Origin: Arthrobacter sp. Bi26
GTDB lineage: Bacteria; Actinomycetota; Actinomycetes; Actinomycetales; Micrococcaceae
Direction of reading: 5' to 3'
Length of the DNA stretch: 44,716 bases
NCBI RefSeq assembly: GCF_918697925.1
Contig: NZ_CAKKMF010000036.1
Span: forward strand, 1 to 44,716
The notes beneath the pieces are model-generated. The model did no database searches and was not told where the DNA came from. It was given only the letters and a program-made list of their open reading frames with translations. Position numbers and translations under genes: made by a program. Below are positions 17,684 to 24,862 of the stretch, one piece after another (positions within the stretch are counted from its first letter, which is position 1; every line of letters starts with the position of its first letter).

Positions 17684-18499
17684 ATGCTGAGGCCGGTCGC
17701 GGAGGGTGTGCTGATCCACGAGAGCGAGTTCTGCCAGAGCAACGCCGTTGTGGTGCAAGGCCGGGCTGGCGTGTTGCTCATCGACCCCGGGGTGCACGGC
17801 TACGAAATGGCCTGCCTCGCGAACGACCTGTCCGATTCGGGCCAGACCGTTGTGGCAGGCTTCTCGACGCATCCTCATTGGGATCACCTGCTCTGGCACG
17901 CCGGGCTCGGCGCGGCGCCCCGTTACGGCACCGCGCGCTGTGCGGCTACTGTCCGGGATCGGCTGTCGGCCGGGCTCGATTCACGCCGGCTCGGCATCCC
18001 CGAGCAGGTACCGCTGGACCTGCTCGGCCTCATTACGGGCCTGCCCGCCGGGATGGCGCAGATTCCTTGGGATGGCCCTCATGTCCGGATTATTGAGCAT
18101 CAGGCGCACGCCCCGGGCCATGCGGCGCTGTTGATTGAGGAACGAGGGGTTCTCGTCGCCGGCGACATGCTTTCTGATGTCTTGATTCCGATGCTTGACT
18201 TGAACGACACCGCTGACCCGATCGAGGACTACCTCGCCGCGCTGCGGCTGCTCGAGGGCGTGGCGGGCGACGTCGATGTCCTCGTCCCCGGCCACGGGTC
18301 CATCGGTGGAGCTGATCAGATACGCGCACGGATCGACCAGGATCGGGCGTACATGCACGCCTTGCGTGATGCCCATGTTCCCAGCGACCCGCGGATCGGC
18401 CCGTCGGCCATGCCCGGCTGGGACTGGGTGGGCGGCGTGCACGCAAGGCAACTCGAGCTCCTCGCCCGAAGAAGCGAGCGCGACGGGACGCCCGGCTAG
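17684..18499 (+). CDS. MBL-fold metallo-hydrolase
   Basis: A 271-aa metallo-beta-lactamase-fold hydrolase. The zinc motif HxHxDH is THPHWDHLLWH. Further metal ligands are likely in HAPGHAALL, AGDML and PGHGS, so both metal sites look complete. The family is broad (lactamases, glyoxalase II, phosphodiesterases) and the substrate is unknown. No signal peptide is visible, so it is likely cytosolic. It is the first passenger gene of the insertion, and its stop is 20 bp before the inner mini-element. The ATG 17684 gives the family-typical N-terminus with IDPGVHGYE as the first strand-turn. Confidence 0.85.
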   Translation: MLRPVAEGVLIHESEFCQSNAVVVQGRAGVLLIDPGVHGYEMACLANDLSDSGQTVVAGFSTHPHWDHLLWHAGLGAAPRYGTARCAATVRDRLSAGLDSRRLGIPEQVPLDLLGLITGLPAGMAQIPWDGPHVRIIEHQAHAPGHAALLIEERGVLVAGDMLSDVLIPMLDLNDTADPIEDYLAALRLLEGVAGDVDVLVPGHGSIGGADQIRARIDQDRAYMHALRDAHVPSDPRIGPSAMPGWDWVGGVHARQLELLARRSERDGTPG

Positions 18500-18518
18500 C
18501 GATCGTCTTGCGAGCATG

Positions 18519-18982
18519 GGGGTGACATTTGGCGCTGCGAAAACGCCGCCACTTATCGCTGCGATTCACCGCCATTGAGTAATCGCTCGATGTCGCAGTT
18601 GTCGGCGGCAGGTGCCGTCTTACGTGGCATGGGATATGAGATGCAGAGGTTTCGAGACACACTTGTCAGCGCCCGAAGTCGTCTGCACCGATGTCCGAAC
18701 TCGTCTGCGCCGGCATGGAGGGTCAGTCTGGGATCCGTTGTGCGATCGCGTTAACGAGGGCGCGGAGTTGAGGCATTTCAGCGCTGAGGCGTCGTTCGGT
18801 AAGCGCCGCCCGCTCGCACCGCTCACCGGTAGCGGGCGTTGAGGGACTCGATCGCGGATCGCGCGCCGGGTGGCACGCGCGGTCTCACGAACTCCAGCTT
18901 GGTGCTACGTGCTCGCAGCCGCCCGAAATCTGCGGATCGCAGCGATAAGTGGCGGCGTTTTCGCAGCGCTAAATGTCACCCC
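18519..18982. mobile_element. Mini-element with 47-bp inverted ends and IS256-type remnant
   Basis: The arms 18519-18565 and 18936-18982 are reverse complements with a single mismatch (46/47). They begin GGGGTGACATTT, and repeated GCGCTGCGA / ATCGCTGCGA blocks recall the multiple binding sites of IS21-type ends. The roughly 370-bp interior carries no intact gene, only a decayed IS256-type transposase piece. No target duplication is obvious. It resembles a MITE or a deleted element nested inside the larger insertion. Confidence 0.75.
18740..18915 (-). pseudogene. Decayed IS256 (mutator) family transposase 3' fragment
   Basis: On the minus strand one frame reads ARSAIESLNARYR then stops, and continues as AVRAGG; a shifted frame gives LPNDASALKCLNSA. 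Intact IS256-family proteins carry AIESLNARYRRAVRARGHFPNEQAALKCLY in this order, so the fragment is recognisable but broken by a stop and a frameshift. The N-terminal and catalytic regions are absent. Confidence 0.6.
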
Positions 18983-19032
18983 TGGTGCCTGGTAGACGAT
19001 CGTCCAGCAGGCCCGCGTGCGAAAATGCTGGC

Positions 19033-19590
19033 ATGCCGTCCCCGCAGTCACTGAGCGAAACTGATCGCCGCCTCGTCGCAGCGTGGGCGGCGGACTGTGC
19101 GGAGCGGGTCCTGGTCCTGTTCGAGACGGAGGCTCCGACCGACGGTCGACCACGTGATGCCATCGCTCGTACTCGGGCATTTGCTCACGGTGAACTTGAT
19201 GCCGCCGGTGAAATTCGCCGGCGCTTCGTTGCTGGTCGGGCCGCGCACGCGGTTAGCTCTCCTGCGGCTGTGGCGGCCGCCCGGGCTGCTGGACAAGCTG
19301 CCGGGGTCGCTCACATGGGCGCGCACGCTCTCGGCGCAGCCGCCTACGCCGCGAAAGCGGCCGGGCTGGCCGCTCCGAATCAGCCCACGGCCATCTCCGA
19401 CGAGATCTCTTGGCAACTCGAGCACATGAATGCTCAAGTGAGGGCGGCGCTTCAGCAGTTGCCACCACTTGGTGAAGACTCCGCGGGCCCGCTCGGTACC
19501 GGACTTCTCGCGTCGGGCATTCTCGGGTCGATCATTCGGAAGATTCAGGCCGCTATGGACAATTTCTCGCCACAGGAGGGTGCCCGGTAG
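19033..19590 (+). CDS. Putative immunity protein, Imm-5-like
   Basis: A 185-aa, alanine-rich, helical cytosolic protein. The pattern WAADCAERVLVLFE, then RPRDAIARTRAFAHGELDAA, then AAARAAGQAAGVAHMGAHALGAAAYAAKAAG closely matches what I know of Imm-5-like putative immunity proteins of polymorphic toxin systems. The C-terminal 70 residues diverge. No cognate toxin is visible nearby, so it may be an orphan or have another role. Start ATG 19033 follows the inner mini-element by 50 bp; the ribosome binding site is weak. Confidence 0.65.
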   Translation: MPSPQSLSETDRRLVAAWAADCAERVLVLFETEAPTDGRPRDAIARTRAFAHGELDAAGEIRRRFVAGRAAHAVSSPAAVAAARAAGQAAGVAHMGAHALGAAAYAAKAAGLAAPNQPTAISDEISWQLEHMNAQVRAALQQLPPLGEDSAGPLGTGLLASGILGSIIRKIQAAMDNFSPQEGAR

Positions 19591-19706
19591 GCGAACGGCT
19601 TACGGGCGGGGTCGAGAGCGAAAGTAAAGGAACCGGAAACTGCTAGGGCGTCTGACAAACCCGCGACGGGTTGACCAGTGATGCCCCGCGCACGAAAATG
19701 CGAACC

Positions 19707-20846
19707 ATGAGTGATCATCGCAGCCTTTCCGAACCGGCTCCGTTCACCGCCGATGACTTCGCCGAGCGGTTGCGGCGAGCAGCCCACGCCGCCCAAGATG
19801 CCGGGCTCGACGGCATCCTGGTCACTCCCGGACCGGACCTGCTGTACCTCACCGGGTATGCCCCCGTGGCCATCACTGAACGCATCACCATGCTCGTGAT
19901 CCCCGTCGACGCGGAGCCCGCCATGATCGTTCCGAGGCTCGAGAGGCCCGACGCGGAAGCGGCCGCCGGCGCCTCGATTCTGCGGATCACCGACTGGACC
20001 GACGGGAGCGACCCTTACACGGAATCTGCGATGCTGATGGCCGGCACCGGACGTTATGCCGTCTCTGACTCGGCCTGGGCCATGCACCTCCTCGGCCTGC
20101 AGGATCGACTGCCCAAGTCGTCCTACGTCTCGATGACGACCGCCCTGCCGATGCTTCGGGCAATCAAGGATGACGACGAGATCGAGCGGCTGGCGGCGGC
20201 CGGCGCGGCCGCAGACCAGGCGTACGAGGAGATCGTCACCGTGCGGTTCGCTGGGCGCAGCGAGACCGACGTCGGCTCTGATCTCGCCGACCTCCTTCGC
20301 CAATTCGGTCATTCGCAGGTGGACTTCACCGTCGTCGGTTCAGGTCCGAATGGAGCCAACCCTCACCACGAGATCGGCCCGCGGATCATCGAGGACGGAG
20401 ACATGGTGGTCCTCGACTTCGGCGGCCTCAAACACGGCTACGGATCAGACACGACGCGGACCGTGCACGTCGGCGAACCCACCGCCGAGGAGCGTGAGGT
20501 TCACGACGTCGTCAGACACGCACAGCAGGCCGGGTTCGAGGCCGTGCGGCCAGGCGTCGAGTGCCAGGAGATCGATCGCGTGTCCCGGGCGGTGATCACT
20601 GAAGCCGGCTACGGCGACTACTTCATTCACCGCGTCGGGCACGGAATCGGACTGACGACTCACGAGCCGCCGTACATGGTCGAGGGCGAAACCCAGATCC
20701 TCCACCCCGGCATGTGCTTCTCGATCGAACCCGGAATCTACCTGCCGGGCAGGTTCGGCGTACGGATCGAGGACATTGTGACGGTCGTTCCCGACGGCGG
20801 ACGGCGACTCAATCAGACCTCGCACGAGATGAGAATCGTCCACTAG
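19707..20846 (+). CDS. M24 family Xaa-Pro aminopeptidase-like protein
   Basis: About 379 aa. The N-terminal creatinase-like domain (about 20-140) is followed by the pita-bread catalytic domain (about 150-375). All five metal ligands can be seen: two Asp in VVLDFGGLKHGYGSDTTRT, His in HRVGHGIGLTTHEPP, and two Glu in FSIEPGIYLPG and VRIEDIV. It should hydrolyse X-Pro or related amide bonds in the cytosol; prolidase, aminopeptidase P and creatinase-like activities cannot be separated. The start is uncertain: ATG 19707, ATG 19698 and TTG 19671 are in frame. It is a passenger of the 6.1-kb element. Confidence 0.85.
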   Translation: MSDHRSLSEPAPFTADDFAERLRRAAHAAQDAGLDGILVTPGPDLLYLTGYAPVAITERITMLVIPVDAEPAMIVPRLERPDAEAAAGASILRITDWTDGSDPYTESAMLMAGTGRYAVSDSAWAMHLLGLQDRLPKSSYVSMTTALPMLRAIKDDDEIERLAAAGAAADQAYEEIVTVRFAGRSETDVGSDLADLLRQFGHSQVDFTVVGSGPNGANPHHEIGPRIIEDGDMVVLDFGGLKHGYGSDTTRTVHVGEPTAEEREVHDVVRHAQQAGFEAVRPGVECQEIDRVSRAVITEAGYGDYFIHRVGHGIGLTTHEPPYMVEGETQILHPGMCFSIEPGIYLPGRFGVRIEDIVTVVPDGGRRLNQTSHEMRIVH

Positions 20847-20965
20847 TTAGCCGACGTGGTCCACGATCTGACGTGGCGCACTGCCAGCGGAATGCCCGGC
20901 GCGGTGAACCGGACGTCCACGGGGACGTCGAGGGTCGTTTCATTCAGTGTTGTGGTCACGGTGTA
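20843..20965 (-). pseudogene. Possible 3' coding fragment
   Basis: The minus strand ends with a stretch reading YTVTTTLNETTLDVPVDVRFT followed by PGIPLAVRHVRSW, which looks like the C-terminus of a beta-rich protein. Upstream the frame loses coding character within about 150 bp, and no start with a ribosome binding site is visible. The family is not recognised. Confidence 0.3.
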
Positions 20966-21145
20966 TGCGCTCTCTGTTTCGCCTGCAGCCTGCCGGCCTG
21001 CTCTGATCCCATAACAGAACCAGCATCCCCGCGGTATCACTGGTTGGCGAAGCAAAACAGATCCTCGGTAGCTAAATGGGTGATGCCGTGCCGCAGCGTG
21101 ACATACCCCCCTCTGCATCAAGCTGTGGCGGGCCGGCAATGTGAC
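20966..21145. other. Intergenic stretch inside the element
   Basis: Between the M24 peptidase and the membrane-protein gene, about 376 bp lack an intact gene. They hold the coding fragment at the left, the orphan end sequence at the right, and otherwise nothing I recognise. Confidence 0.4.
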
Positions 21146-21187
21146 TCGCAGCGATAAATGGCGGTCCTTTCGCAGCGCTATTTGTCA
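21146..21187. repeat. Orphan copy of the IS21-like end sequence
   Basis: Forty-two bp, from TCGCAGCGATAAATGGCGG to CTATTTGTCA, match the right arm of the mini-element (18937-18978) at 36 positions and in the same orientation. No partner end is seen nearby. It is probably a solo remnant of a related insertion sequence. Confidence 0.65.
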
Positions 21188-21222
21188 TCTCGCAGCCCGC
21201 AAGGGGATCGTGCAGCGGGCGG

Positions 21223-21702
21223 TCAGGCCGGGTTAGCTGCAGAATTCGAGGCAAGGACGTCTTTGCGGATTGCCCAACGGCCGATGGCTGCCGCTGCGCC
21301 AACGGTGGCCCATGGGATCAGTAGCCAGGGCTGCCAGCCGAGGCCCAGGGCGCTTCCGAGCAGCCAGAACACTAGGGTGGGCACCGCGAAAAAGGCTCCG
21401 ATGTGGATCCATTGATTCCGGACCGGGCGCAACAGATAGGCCAGCACCCAGGCCAGTGGCGCCGCGACCACCAGGGAAACTCCGAAGCCATACAGAATCG
21501 CCATGCCCAAAAAGCCCCATACGTGGCCGGCGTCGGTGCCGTCCCGCGAGGCGGGCACGCCATAGCCTGCCGCCACCAGGAGAAGTAGCACGCCCACCCA
21601 GAGCGAGGTGGCGATGAGCCAGCCCTTGATGAACGCGTACGCATCCAGCACCACTCTTTGTGACCGAACTGCCTGCGGCCGCGCCGCATCCCCCAATGCC
21701 AT
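21223..21702 (-). CDS. Four-helix membrane protein, function unknown
   Basis: A 159-aa protein with a short polar N-terminus and four hydrophobic segments near residues 27-47, 62-88, 98-118 and 122-140. No motif is recognised. It is the only intact minus-strand gene in the left two thirds of the insertion. The start at 21702 (MALGDAARPQ) is the first in frame. It is transcribed divergently from the RibD/DHFR-like gene. Confidence 0.65.
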   Translation of the reverse strand: MALGDAARPQAVRSQRVVLDAYAFIKGWLIATSLWVGVLLLLVAAGYGVPASRDGTDAGHVWGFLGMAILYGFGVSLVVAAPLAWVLAYLLRPVRNQWIHIGAFFAVPTLVFWLLGSALGLGWQPWLLIPWATVGAAAAIGRWAIRKDVLASNSAANPA

Positions 21703-21929
21703 GGGCTTAGCCTACCGATGCGCAAAAGTTTCCCGCCCGTGCCGAGGGTGCGGCCGTCTGATAGGGGATCCTTCACGGGTCAGCTCAGTTGAAACGCGGA
21801 GCGAAGGCTATTGCATCCAGATCATTGGCAGTTACGGTGGCTCCATGAGGGACAGGACGCTGCCGATCATATGCGGGACGACAGAGTTCAATGACGCCCT
21901 CGACCACGACAAGACGGAAGGCTGGCGCC

Positions 21930-22493
21930 GTGCGGAAACTAATCTACGGCATGAATCTGACCCTGGATGGCTACATCGCCGCGGCCGGCGACGACATCGG
22001 CTGGGGCGGGCCGAGCGACGAACTGTTCCAGTGGTGGCTCGACCAGGAGCGGGCTAGCAGCCTGTCGCTGTACGGGCGCAAGCTCTGGGAGACAATGAGC
22101 TCCTACTGGCCGACCGGCGACCAGCAGCCAGACGCCACCCCGGCGGAGATCGAGTTCGCGCGGAACTGGCGGGACACGCCGAAGGTGGTGTTCTCCTCGA
22201 CGATCGACAGGGTCGACTGGAACACCCGCCTGGTCAGCGGCGACGCGATCGCCGAGATCACTCGGCTCAAGGCCGGGGACGGCGGCCCGATGAGCGTCGG
22301 CGGCGCAACGCTCGCCGGGGCGGCCATGCGGGCCGGGCTGATCGACGAGTACGTGCTGGCCACCCATCCGGTCCTGGTCGGCGGCGGCACTCCGTTCTTC
22401 ACCGCGCTGGACAGCTGGGTGAACCTGGACCTGGTGGAGACGCGGACGTTTCCCGGCGGCGTGGTCCTGACCAGGTACGAGACGAGGCGCTGA
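21930..22493 (+). CDS. RibD C-terminal / dihydrofolate reductase family protein
   Basis: A 187-aa YyaP-like reductase. The N-terminus RKLIYGMNLTLDGYIAA is the family opening. GPMSVGGATLAGAAMRAGLIDEY and HPVLVGGGTPFF are the cofactor-binding GG segment and a conserved late loop. Family members use NADPH on flavin, pterin or unknown substrates. It is not a classical FolA, as it lacks the FolA active-site pattern. I use GTG 21930, which has GGAAGG about 9 nt upstream; the frame to 21891 adds non-conserved residues. Its stop abuts the TnsA-like remnant. Confidence 0.85.
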   Translation: MRKLIYGMNLTLDGYIAAAGDDIGWGGPSDELFQWWLDQERASSLSLYGRKLWETMSSYWPTGDQQPDATPAEIEFARNWRDTPKVVFSSTIDRVDWNTRLVSGDAIAEITRLKAGDGGPMSVGGATLAGAAMRAGLIDEYVLATHPVLVGGGTPFFTALDSWVNLDLVETRTFPGGVVLTRYETRR

Positions 22494-22496
22494 GCG

Positions 22497-22787
22497 CAAT
22501 TCCTCCGCGCGGTCGGGGAAGTATTCCACCACCAGCGGCCCCACGTCGGCGGGCAGCAGATAGTCCGGAATGTGCCTGCGCACCGCCCCGGCGACCTCAG
22601 CCTTCAACAGAAACGGTTGCGCCACAATATGGCCCACCGAGCCATCGAAGTCCGCGAACAGCAAACGCGCCAACTCCAATTGGGACTCGCAGATCACCAG
22701 ATCCCGCTCCGCAGTGTGGCGTCGATGATGGTCCCTTGAACGACACCGAATTGTGCGACCCACGCGAGAAAACTGGCCTATCCGCAC
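22497..22787 (-). pseudogene. Truncated TnsA-like transposon endonuclease
   Basis: The minus strand encodes HTAERDLVICESQLELARL, then FADFDGSVGHIVAQPFLL, then RRHIPDYLLPADVGPLVVE. This order is typical of actinobacterial TnsA-like heteromeric transposase endonuclease subunits, with Glu in ESQLE and Asp in IPDY as catalytic residues. The expected D/E-x-K continues here as EYF, so the lysine is missing, and the rest of the protein is cut at the end of the reductase gene. No TnsB, TnsC or TniQ homologue is present. It indicates a past TnsAB-type element. Confidence 0.65.
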
Positions 22788-22911
22788 ACTAGCTCCGCCT
22801 CCGCGAGCAGCACCACAAAGTGATCCCTTTCAGTGACGTGGTGCCACGCTGAAGCACCAGCAGGCAGCTCTGCCCGTAAGCCGAACGCTCAGCGGGACGC
22901 GGCGGAAGATA

Positions 22912-23145
22912 TCAGCCGGCTGTCGGCTCCTCATCGTTGGCGACAGCCTCGATCCAATCCACAGCCTCGTCGGAAAGCTGGGGACCGTCTCCTGATTCGC
23001 CAGCCCACCACTCAGAATCGGTCACGCCGCCCGTAGTCGCCATGATGTCGGCGATGACATGCGGCGGCAGCGGCTCGCCGTTGTGCTCAATGAGCCAGCG
23101 GCGTGTTTCCGCATCGACCAGAGGCCACCACTCGAAGATGTTCAT
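22912..23145 (-). CDS. Small acidic protein, function unknown
   Basis: A 77-aa protein beginning MNIFEWWPLVDAETRRWL and rich in Trp and acidic residues, with good coding character and no membrane segment. I chose the ATG at 23145 because the extension to 23241 overlaps the recombinase relic on the other strand and looks non-coding. I do not recognise a family; similar short proteins occur as hypothetical proteins in actinobacteria. Confidence 0.55.
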   Translation of the reverse strand: MNIFEWWPLVDAETRRWLIEHNGEPLPPHVIADIMATTGGVTDSEWWAGESGDGPQLSDEAVDWIEAVANDEEPTAG

Positions 23146-23194
23146 CGACGCAGTGTTGCACCGACGAAGTCCTGTGTACAGGTTCCGCCGTGGG

Positions 23195-23380
23195 ACGAGC
23201 TCCGGAGGAAAGGACCTTGGCGGCCGACCCCGCCGGGTCACCGACAGTCAGATTCGACGCGCTGTCCGCCTGGTCGAAGGCGGTCAGCCCGCTGCGCAGG
23301 TTGCCCGCGATCTCGGAATGTCCCGAGCAACGTTTTATAGACGGGTCGCGAGCACTCAAGGGACTAGCCGCGTCGCATCC
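23195..23380 (+). pseudogene. Serine recombinase (resolvase) C-terminal HTH remnant
   Basis: The plus strand reads GGRPRRVTDSQIRRAVRLVE then AAQVARDLGMSRATFYRRV, the DNA-binding HTH that ends resolvases and invertases. The catalytic domain with its nucleophilic serine is absent and no start is visible. It lies just inside the right terminal repeat, where a resolvase of the original element could have been. Confidence 0.7.
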
Positions 23381-23389
23381 TCCCTGAAG

Positions 23390-23438
23390 GCGACACCAAG
23401 CGATCACAGAACGCCGCCGAAGAGCTATCAAATCCACA
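23390..23438. repeat. Right terminal inverted repeat
   Basis: 49 bp whose reverse complement begins TGTGGATTTGATAGCTCTTCG. It pairs with 17321-17369. It is followed at once by CCCGTGAC (23439-23446), the right copy of the target duplication. Confidence 0.85.
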
Positions 23439-23561
23439 CCCGTGACCTATGGCTCTGGTCTCCTGACGCCCGCCTGAGGAGCATCACAAGGGTCAGGACT
23501 GTGCCCGGCCAGGGGCATCCTCCTACGCCGACCACAAACCCGCCCTGCAAGAAGGACCATC

Positions 23562-24773
23562 ATGTCGGTGGCCTGGACTCGAGCATCGTTCCGCCGGCTC
23601 ACGGCCGCGATCGTCGCCGTCGTGCTCGCGGCGGCGACGGGCGGGTGCAGTCCCGGGCCCCAGCCGCCGGCGCAGCCGGTGTCGCCCGATTCCGGCTACC
23701 GGGCCATGCTGGAACAGTTCAGCAGGAGATTGCTCGACGACGGCGCCCCGGCCGTGCTCATCCAGCTCCGCGTGGGCGGGGACGAGTGGTCCGCGGCCTA
23801 CGGTGTTCGAAACCTGGCCAGCCATTCCCGGGCCGAAATAACGGACCCTGTCCACGTGGGCGGCATCACCAAATCCATGGTGGCGGTCTGTGTGCTCCGA
23901 CTGGCCGAGGAAGGCCGGCTGGAGCTGGACGCACCGGTCAGCACCTACCTGCCGGAGTTTAACAAGGTGATGCACCCGCCGGGACCTGTCACCGTCCGCC
24001 AACTGCTGCAGCACCGCTCCGGCATGCCGTCCGTGGACGGGCCGTTGTTCGATCCGGCCACCGTGCGGGAGGCCCTGACCACCAGGGTGAGCCTGGCGGA
24101 CCTGCTGGCCATGGCGGGGCGGATATCGTGGCAGGCCAAGCTGGCCCAGGGATTTGAGTACTCCAACTCGAACTACATTGCCCTGGCGCTGATCGTCGAG
24201 CGCCTGAGCGGCCGCCGGATCGGCGAGGTGATCAGCACCGACATCATCCAGCCGCTTGGCCTGAGCGAAACTTCGATGACGGCCGTCGGGCCGCCGCCGT
24301 CGTCCATGATCCACGGCTACATCGCGCTGGACCGCAAACAACTCGATGTCACGTACCCGGCCGCCCAGATCGACAACGCCGCCGGCGGCATGGTGTCCTC
24401 CGTGGCGGACGTGAATACGTTCTACCGCGCATTGCTGCAGAACCGGCTGCTCAAGCCGGACACGATCGCGCAAATGGAGAGCCCGCTCTACGCCAGGTAC
24501 GGACTCGGCGTGGTCCGCTGGAACGACCTCTGCACCAACAACTTCTACTACGGCCATCCCGGCGACGTGCCCGGCTACGGCACCATCGCCATGACCAGCG
24601 CGGACGGAACCCGGCAGCTCACCATGGCCGTGGCCTACCCGCCGGAACCGCTCCGGTCCGGGGACACCCGCATCCTGCACCAGATGGAATCCATCGCGGA
24701 GGACACCCTCAACGCGACGTGCCAGACCGGGCCGACAGGGCCCCTCAACAATGCCGCAGGAAGTCCGGGCTAA
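23562..24773 (+). CDS. Beta-lactamase-fold serine hydrolase homologue, lipoprotein, nucleophile missing
   Basis: A 403-aa exported protein. The N-terminus has basic residues, a hydrophobic stretch and a lipobox-like ATGGC near residue 28. The body is the class C beta-lactamase / D,D-peptidase family: the Tyr motif Y200SN in FEYSNSNY and the HPG motif at 332-334 are present. The SxxK motif, however, reads G101-I-T-K104 (HVGGITKSMVAV), with glycine in place of the catalytic serine. Either the protein is a non-catalytic binder or S105 is used in a shifted register, which is unlikely. AAGGA lies 6 nt before the ATG. It is the first gene past the 6.1-kb insertion. Confidence 0.85.
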   Translation: MSVAWTRASFRRLTAAIVAVVLAAATGGCSPGPQPPAQPVSPDSGYRAMLEQFSRRLLDDGAPAVLIQLRVGGDEWSAAYGVRNLASHSRAEITDPVHVGGITKSMVAVCVLRLAEEGRLELDAPVSTYLPEFNKVMHPPGPVTVRQLLQHRSGMPSVDGPLFDPATVREALTTRVSLADLLAMAGRISWQAKLAQGFEYSNSNYIALALIVERLSGRRIGEVISTDIIQPLGLSETSMTAVGPPPSSMIHGYIALDRKQLDVTYPAAQIDNAAGGMVSSVADVNTFYRALLQNRLLKPDTIAQMESPLYARYGLGVVRWNDLCTNNFYYGHPGDVPGYGTIAMTSADGTRQLTMAVAYPPEPLRSGDTRILHQMESIAEDTLNATCQTGPTGPLNNAAGSPG

Positions 24774-24781
24774 CGGCGGCA

Positions 24782-24853
24782 GTCTCTGTGACAGGCAGGC
24801 GTCTCTGTGACCAGTAGTCGTCTCCGTGACAATCAGGCAAAAGTCACTGCGAC
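24782..24853. repeat. Iteron-like direct repeats upstream of the HNH gene
   Basis: GTCTCTGTGAC at 24782 and 24801, GTCTCCGTGAC at 24820 and GTCACTGCGAC at 24843. The first three are 19 bp apart and the last 23 bp on. They fill the 89-bp gap between the lipoprotein gene and the HNH gene. They could be operator sites or the end of a lost insertion sequence. Confidence 0.6.
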
Positions 24854-24862
24854 AATGGGCAG

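Larger units (their letters stand above)
17321..23438. mobile_element. 6.1-kb transposon-like insertion with 49-bp TIRs and 8-bp target duplication
   Basis: The left end 17321-17369 and the reverse complement of 23390-23438 align without gaps over 49 bp (39 identical, inner 26 identical), both starting TGTGG. The 8 bp CCCGTGAC lies directly outside both ends (17313-17320 and 23439-23446). This is the signature of a transposition event still in place. Passengers are an MBL hydrolase, an Imm-5-like protein, an M24 peptidase, a membrane protein and a RibD/DHFR-like reductase. Only fragments of mobility genes remain (TnsA-like, serine recombinase, IS256-type). Ends starting TG with repeated subterminal motifs suggest an IS21-like or Tn7-like origin. 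The 8-bp duplication fits some IS21 members and not the usual 5 bp of Tn7. Confidence 0.85.

Noticed and set aside
17321..23438. Tn3-family assignment for the insertion
   Set aside because: Tn3 ends are 38 bp starting GGGG with 5-bp duplications; here the outer ends start TGTGG with an 8-bp duplication. The inner arms start GGGG but lack the other Tn3 features.
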